Positions 24,701-33,700 of a DNA stretch of 64,000 bases are shown one piece after another. Positions within the stretch are counted from its first letter, which is position 1, and every line of letters begins with the position of its first letter. This stretch comes from Patiria miniata (Eukaryota; Echinodermata; Asteroidea; Valvatida; Asterinidae): positions 20,398,927 through 20,462,926 of the forward strand of contig NW_024037063.1 of the NCBI RefSeq assembly GCF_015706575.1, written 5' to 3'. Under the pieces are notes generated by a model, which had not been told where the DNA came from, searched no databases, and worked only from the letters and a program-made list of their open reading frames with translations. The position numbers and the translations under genes were made by a program.

Positions 24701-27700
24701 AAAAATAATTTTAAGGTGTTTAAATGACATTTTTGTTACCATTAATTTTGGATTACACGTGTTTGTATTATTTTTATCATGTGAAGTGCATTGAGATTTT
24801 TCTGATGATGTAATGCGCTATATTTAAGAATATCTTATTATTATTATTATAAATACAAATTTCTGAGTTCAGCAGGTAACATGCAGTTAGTGCAAGCCGG
24901 TAGTAAAATTCCCATAGACACTAGTGCTAGATACCCATAGTTCAAATTTTTTTTTTTTAAATACTCAGAACTCTCACAGGTATATGATGATCAACATGTC
25001 ATCTTTCATTTTCTTTTCATTTTTTGGTGGGTTGACTATTGACTTTTCGAGATATTCTCACCCAAAGAAGACGACCCCTATTTTGCCCAAAGTGGAAAAG
25101 TAGCCATCTTAAAAAATGATCCCTCCACAACATGGCCAAATAGCGCCACTTTCGAGCCCAGTTGCATCCATAATGCTCAGAATTGGAAGCCCCAAGTCCG
25201 GGCCAGAGGTTCATTGCCATACATTGTACCTCTTCAATTCCCCAATTTTATGGCTCTCAGAACTCTCTAATAGAGAATATTTTGAGGATATAACTTTTAT
25301 TCATGAGCTCGGCGGATGGATTTGGGCCTATTTACCGATAGACACCCCTATTTGTCAAGGTGGCCGCCAGCTTTTTTTTTAAATGGCCGCTACTTGGACT
25401 CAGGAAATGATATACCAGCTTTATATGGACTAGATGCAACAGACAAAGAAGCCAAAATGATGTTGTTGTTGTGTTTTTTTTAAAGGAGGCAGCCTCTAAA
25501 AAGGAAGTGAAAAAAAAGGAGGCGGCCTCTAAAAGGGAAGTGGGCGGGGACACTAAAGATATATTTTTTTTATTCGGCCTTATTGCAAAATATTGGGTTA
25601 ATTTGATGGAACATCAAGTTTGGGAATAATACTAAGAATGCTGTTGTTATGTAAGGAATTACAGCCACAGTAAATCTTGCCGTAATCTATTAGCACGTAC
25701 CAGTACTTGAAACTTATTCATGTACTTTACTAGACTGCATTTACTCCTTAAGGAATCAAAAAAAGCTTAGAAGGCTGGAGCGGTTTGGGGCGGTACAGGG
25801 AGTAACAGTGATTACTTGGATTGACATTGTTTGTAAATAATGCCACAAGAACTCTTTATTAAATAGGGGTATGCATTAACGGGTACTATAGGAACTAGGC
25901 ACCCAATTGAAAAATAGCGGGTACCCGCTAATTATAAAGAAACCCAACCCCAAAATTCAAACCTTGGAAGGTGCTTTTGAGATTGTTCACAAAGAGCCAC
26001 ATGATAATACTACTGCATCGGTGCATCAATAAGGGAAGAACAGTGTGAGGAGCCGGTCTTCACTGCGTGATAATGACCGGATGTGGGGGTGACCACTGTT
26101 AATGGACTGAGATGAAGTTTTTTCCCATTAATAAATACCTTTTTAATAAAATAAACAGTTAAAATGCTCCAATTTTGTGACTTTCTTTCGGCGATATTTC
26201 CAGACTTTTTTGTGTTCATGTTCATGGGCCATATTTTAACTTATGTGTGGTACCCTGTCTCTTCGATAAGCGTTGTTATATACACCACGGCCCAGGCTGT
26301 GCTGGACATTGCTGGACAACGTCTTCATTGCGTACGCGTACGACGTCCAGGGTTTGGACTTCTGCTGCCGTAGCGAAACAAATTACAACAATGTTTTCAT
26401 AATTTTACCTGATGGAGGAAGCTGAAATTACGTTTTCACACTCCTTGTGTCCAGAATTACAAAGATGCTTGGTTTAGGAAAGGTAAATATGTCGTTGGGC
26501 GAAGTGTTTAAAGAAAACAAATCGTAGATCTACGCTTTTGTCGTAAACATCAGTATCAGTATACTGCACTGCTCAGTTTATGTATGATGTCCAGTCGTTT
26601 TAAAACTTCCTTACGTGCGTGCGCACCCATAGCAACTGTGTTGCGTACGCGCACGTCAGTCTCACGCGAAGGTGGTTGAGCGCATGTGCAGTGCTGTATT
26701 GTTACAAGCTGCCGTATGACTGTTGAAAATTTGGCCAATCATTGCCTTCCATGGGGCTGGATCAATGCTGGTTCAGGGGCCATTTTTTTTGCTTGTTCTT
26801 TGAAGCCGGTCATTATCACCATTAATGCACGGCCATCGAGTCTCGACCAATCAGAAACCATCAACTCTCCAAGGTATTTATTAATACAAGATATAAGTGT
26901 GTACAGTGAACTTTTATAGCCTAACGTTGTAAACTGCCACTTTTGCAAGCCTCATAAATGGGAAATATGTTTTGTTTTCTCATGTAGCCTGTTTTCATTT
27001 TGAAAATTCCCCACAAATGACATTCAAAACCTTTCTTTCAGAAGTTATACTAAGTAATTGTTAAAGTTGGTTACGGGTGCCCGATCCCATAATCTGGAAC
27101 CGATTCCTGACATCAATGGTCGGATACTCGGGTACCCGGTTCCAATGCACAGCCTTATTAAATTACAAATAAGATCCTGACTGTTCTAAACTAATTGAAC
27201 TTTTGATCAAACCATTGATTCTGTTTTCATTATCGCAGTATCAGCGATTCCGAAGAGTGTCGGACATCCCAGAGGAGTTTATCAGTAAAAACATGAAGCT
27301 GTACGGTCGCTTTGTGGCGTTGCGGAAAGAACCAGTCCACGTTATTGTGCAGCATACGCCAATTGTAAACTTCGAGTGGCGACAGAAACGAGAAAGTGGT
27401 GAGTTTTGTTGCCACATTGGTCAACCCTTTGTGCATACCGGGGCCCTGTTTAAGAACGCTTGTTAAGCCCCAGTCACACATTCATGGTTTGGAGCTACGA
27501 ATCTCCACCGTTTGAATTCGTGATAAGCCGTGGGGGTACCGTATTCATCCTTAGTACATCCATGGTTATCCGTCATCTTCCTTGGGTATTCGTGGAGGGG
27601 CTACGGAAGTTTGAAACTGTTCAAAACTTCCATGGTGAAACGTCATGAAAAATAATCCATAGTACAAACTGTGGGACATCCGTAGGACAACCGTTCTGAT

Positions 27701-30700
27701 TCATAGTGCTGTTTGTAGCTATTCGTACATTCTTGGAGATTCGTAGCTCAATCGTGGTAGAAATCTCTTCAATTTCGCTACGAATGTCTTACAGATAGGC
27801 CCGGATGAGGGAGGGCTCTGCTAAGGTTGTACTACGAATATCCACACTTTATTTGTAGGAGAACCTTGGTCATCCATGGCCCAATCGCAGACAACTGTTG
27901 CGCTAACGTCATTCAATATTCTTCACCAATCCGTCCATATTCTTGACAAACCGTGGTGTATTCGTAGAGAAACGTAGGGCAGTCGTTGCTATGAGTCCTG
28001 AAAGCATAGTGCAATCATAGAAAGTTGATTTCTCCACGAATCTGGACGGTTCATCATGATTTATTGATTCTTGGTAACCCGTCAATATTCTAAACCGTAA
28101 ATGTGTGACTGGAGCTTTAAGCTTCTTCTTCTTTTAGTTTCTTTGAGTTGTTATTTAATAGATTTTGTTTTAACCTATGTCTGGGGTTAATATTATAACG
28201 CATACTGACGGGATGTGAGCGCATTGATCATGGTAGTCAACACTTTATCCTTCCTTTAACCAGTCAGTGGCCGTGTCACGCACACAGCCCTGTTTGACCT
28301 CAGTTTCTTGTCCCGAGGTCACGCACGCATGGCCCAAAAGCGTACGCGAGATTTTACAAGATGTATTTGAGACTACAGAAAAATACAAAAAGTACCTGGA
28401 TACGTGCACTGTTTGGCCAAGATGGCTTTATAATTTAAAAGTTGAAATCGTGTGCTTTATTTTGATACCAAAAATAACTGCTTTGGACAAATATGAAGTG
28501 TTATTACGGCCTATCAAACAAAATCATATTTTGTATCAACAAAAGCGAGGGCCGGTAGTTTTTAGGTGTACATTTGATTCTTAAAAACGGCCAAAAGAAA
28601 CGGCAAGGCTCAGTAGATAGAGGAAAGTATAGCTTCATTTCTATGTGAAACACGTGCAGGAGACTTCTAATGTTTGGTCCAAATCGCCGGTTGAAAAATG
28701 AAGACTTTTGCGAGATTTCATGATTGGCAATCACATGTACGCATGTAAACGAACGTAAGTACATGTAGGCCAACGGCCTGAACAGCACGTGCGAACGTGG
28801 AGTGAATGACTTATGAATATTAAGCAGGCCATCTCAAGCTCGACCAAGCAGTGGGCAGGCTGCGCGTATGGGGTCACAAGGTCATACCATGTTTGCATTC
28901 CTTGCTCTATGCTTTTACGATGCATGCAATGGCGACAATCTTTTCGCGTTGTGAAAAATGGAGTTGTTGGAAACATTAGGTGTACATCGAATTCTTAAGA
29001 TATTAATGACATCACATTCACAAGATTTTTGTAGATGAAGGTTCATTCATTCGTTTGAGTACATTGGGGAGACTCTCGTCGTTGTCGAAAAAACCCGGAA
29101 ATTTCATGACATAATTTTTAGTTGATTTGTCCGTAAAATAATATCGTCAAAATTCATCAAAATCATTTTTTTGAGAAAAAAATACCTCGATAGATGTATT
29201 TAGCCCTGAGACAGCTTTGTTTGTTTGGATCGGTTGTGGTTTGCCGTGAAAATTGCGAATTTTCTGAAGCCCTTCTTACGGCCATCGTTCGCTGGCCTCG
29301 CGTTGCTGTCAGTTGTCTGGACGAGAAAATAGAGCAGCTACGCGTGATACGGCAACTGACTGTTAACCACTTCGTGGCAGAGGACATGATAACACACACT
29401 TGCTGTTTTTAGACACAGGCACAGCTGACGGGTTTAAACGTCAAGATTGCCTTGACTTCTTTCCGGATGACATCTAAACACGCTAATCCCTCGTGCCTTT
29501 TGTACACACACACAAAGTCCGTGAAGTCTGTGGAGGCGGACCGTGTGTTGATCTTGAATTGGCCGAAGTGCACGGCACATTGTTAGACAATTTACGCTCC
29601 AGTGCACACCTCGGAGCATTGAAACATATGAAATTTCGGCAAGAAATATCATACAAATGCTGTTGAAATGACTCTAGCGAATCAGTATTTGTTGCGTTTG
29701 GCTGTTAATCAAAAGTTGGCTGATATATCGTGCCTTTTTCAAAAATCGAAATTTTTGGCAAAAATAATCCCGGCGAGAACTGGTTAAGTGACAGACAGCT
29801 TGACAAGAATGCCTTTACTCACTGCGTACGGCAAGCTGATATAATAAGCTCAAAATGGCGCCCTCTACAGACGACAAGTTGATACGTTGCCTTAAATGCT
29901 GTAGGATATTGTTTTATTCTGTCTAATTATCTATTAAAGGCAAACTCAAATCTAAACTCATATTTTCAGATAATAGTGAAATAAAAGAATCCTATCTTTC
30001 CCCACCGCCTCCCACTACCTGTCCCCCCCCCCCTTCTGAAAAAAGTTATATTAAGGAATATTGGTATATTAAAAGGAACATTGGTAGTTACCCTCGACCT
30101 TCCGATTTCATGAAAAAAAAATTGCTCAAAGTGAAGACAGAGATGGTACCAAATACCCTTTAAAATTATTTCATCTGAAATGCTATCGTTCAGGAGAAAA
30201 CAAAACATAGAAGGCTGTTTTTTTGTTTTTTAAGTGTGTCAGCGGGCACACTTTTTTAGGGACATTAGCAACAGAATCCAGTTATGAGACCCAAAAAATT
30301 GTGCGCATTTTTTTTCTGTTTTCTCAAAATGTAACGTAGCCACTGAGCTAAAACTTCCACTTAAGTTTTGAGCAGATTTGTTGCTTTAAACACAAAATGA
30401 AGGAACAGGCGAACAATCCCACGTACCTTTAAGCTGGTGACAGTGATCTGTCGTCCATTGACTCTCTAGATTCCGGCAGCGGGTTGCCGGTACATCTCGC
30501 TGGCCTGGAGCTTCAGGAAGGAAGCTTGGAGTATCTCCAAGACAGACTTGGCACTCAACCCTCGCTACGGTTCCACATGCTGTGTGTGAACGAAGCGAAC
30601 GGACTCGACTGCATTGTAGATCTCGTGAAATGGAAGGTACGTCTCCCAATTTTCACGGGCGAGTCTTGCTTGCATGTGATATATTAGAATTATATTAGCA

Positions 30701-33700
30701 ACTGTACTGTATTACATTGTGTTTATTTGCTGATGTATCCATAAAACCATTGAGTGCTCTAGGGCCGATTGAACAAAATGTTAAGACGCATCTTAGGAAG
30801 AGTTACTCCTCTTAAAGCTATAGTCCATCATTTGCAGCCATCCGAAAAGAAACTGGCGTAATTATTGTTGAAAAACAAACTTGGTTGAAAGATAGTAAGG
30901 GAACTAAACTCCCTGTGAAATTATTCTTTCTGGGAAGCTGTCATTTGAAGTAATCAATGAAAGAAGGCCTTTCCAACGGTGCGGAAAATTTAAATTAGTA
31001 GTTCATTTTGTTATTCTGCGAAGCGCGCACACGCGCTATAATTCGTCAGATCAGTGCGCGTATAGCTGCAATTCAAAACAATTCAAAACATGATTCAGTA
31101 ACTTTTGATTTGAAATGGAGATCCTAGAATGCTGTTTTTCTCGGAATATACAGCTGAAGCTTAGCTGAAACTTCATCAGGTTAGTTGTTCAGTATCCTTC
31201 ATTAGATTTTGAACACTTTTGTTGCTTCAAACGAACAAAATGCACAAATTACAAATGATGGACTATATCTTTAACTCGGGACTCGTCCTAGGATCAATAT
31301 CACCAAAATTAACCCTGACCCCCTAGGCCCTCTGGATAGGATGCAACCTCAATCCTGCAAAATCCTCCAATTGCCACCAAAAAAAAATTGGATTCAGCCT
31401 CAATCCTCCAAAATCCTTTGGATCCGTTATTTTCTTGAATTTAGTCTGTGGAGGGTGACCACTGCCTCAATCCTCCAAAATCATCTGCCAAGCACTGCTA
31501 TGGTTTGAGGCATCGCGAATGGCGTTTAGAAGCAGTGCGGATGAAATACGAGAAAAACACAGGGCTGATTTATGCATGGCTGAACATAACCAGTGCAGGA
31601 TATGGCCTACTGGCTTGACGTAATGCATCCTCCACAAAAAAAAGCGATACATCTTTGCCATTCATCCTCATTCCTCTAAAATCATCCAAAACCGGCAGGA
31701 GGATTCTAGAGGATTGAGGGTTGGGGTCAAGATGAATTCAACAAGCCCTAACTTTCTTAGCAACGCGGCTGAACTCGACTTGACTTAAGATCGGTTTGAG
31801 GGTTTTCCTATCTCATTATTGCCATTAAAGACAAGTGTCGGCCTAGAGTTATACAGGTAGTTTCAAGAAGAAAACCGCTGTAGAAACAGACTTGAAAAGA
31901 TTTCTGATACCTGGGTAGTTTTAATCAAAATAGCTTATTGACAAAATTTTATTATACGCCAACGCCTAGTCGACTTTTTAAAGAATAGAGTGATGAAATG
32001 GGTAGCAAGAATGACTCTATCGTACCTTTTGTAGACCAACCTTGCGTGTGATATTTATTGAGTGGTGTAATTTTTCTGGCGAAAGATCATGTTCTTAATA
32101 TATATATGCGCGGGAAGTTGGTTTTGCACATTTCTTTTCAACAACCTTTTTGTCAAGCGGTACAAACAAACAATGAAACAGCCATCATATTGGTAGATTT
32201 GATGCGTCTTGCTTAAGATGGGTTTAGAGAAATCGATCTTAGGACGCGTCTCAGCTAAGATCAATCTTAGAGTGGGTAAGACGAGTTTCGTGAAATAAGT
32301 GCAGGGATAATACTCTGAGCGATTTCGGGCGGTACAGTTTCTAATTTTAATTTCTAATTTCGTTAATGTAACGTTAGTGTTTTTCATTCAGTAAATGATT
32401 ACATAAATTTTTAGTAGTAGGAAAAGCTATTAAGAAAATTGTATTCTCTACAATTAATTATTTTGTTTGGGGTATGTGTCTGTTCAATAATTTATCCACG
32501 TTTCTCAATTTGGTACATGAACAGTAGTTTCTGTAACCGCTATCCCCAAAAGTATTGTTCACGTGTTGTGTCCCCAAAGATAAGTAAGAAAAATGTAAAC
32601 TTCTACATGTAATGTTCTTAACATTGGATCAGAATAATATTTATCATCAGGTAATAATGTAAGTGTGCAGATACTGTGCAGATATTTAATTGATGTTGCT
32701 TAATTCTAACCATAGAGCTATATTAAATTACTAGAGCGCTGAGTCAATGTACAAAGTGGTGCCTGCTGGGCACATTGATGTTTGTGCACAAACCTATGGA
32801 ATACTACTCGAAATTTTGTACGACTTTTGTATGGCTATTTGCATATCTGCATTTGTATGTTTGGCCGATACACCCAAAACTGAAACGCACGATCAGAAAA
32901 TGAGAGTTTCATTTTGCTCTGCGCAAACAACACAAACGCGCACTTTCGTTTATCTGCTGCAGATGATTTTTTTGCCATGACGTTTTTTAACCATCATGAC
33001 GAACTTCAGTTGCATGTGCATGTTGTATTTGCACGTTGTACTTTCAAAATTCACTCCATCTAATTTCATTATGTTCTACAAACACGCACAAGAATTCAAA
33101 ATGTCTGCGCGCAGGACGGCTTCAAAGTATCTCCGCGTGTAAGAATGAGGAGTTTATAGCACTCTAGTAATTTAATACAGCTCTATGATTCAAACTAACA
33201 CATCTCCATATAAATATATCTCCTACTCTATCCAATGAAATCGTCTTCTATCACAATTCGCAGTGCTCGATACATCTCTGTAGAGCTATAATCATGCAAT
33301 AAATTCATAATATGAGATAATCAAACAGAAGAGAGATATAAATGCCAAAGTTCGATTAGCTCATATTCTGAATTTATTGCATGATATCTCCTATTCTATG
33401 TATTCTCTTCAATTAATTAGATGGAGACAAAACGATTGTGAATATTTTTAATTTTTCAATTCAAATATTTGAAAAATGTGAGTGGGCTAGAAGAGATCAT
33501 GAAGAACCACAGTGTTATTTTAATGGTAAAAGTTGCAAGGTTTTATCATTTGTCTATTGGTAAACTTTTGTCGAAAGCCACTTTTGCGCGTGATTTGCGA
33601 GCTTTCATGAGGACTATTAGCTCAAATTTGTTTCTTTAAAATCAGTCAAATAATAGCAATTCCACTACTTGTGCTTTTAATTATTCTAATAAGCTCTTTG

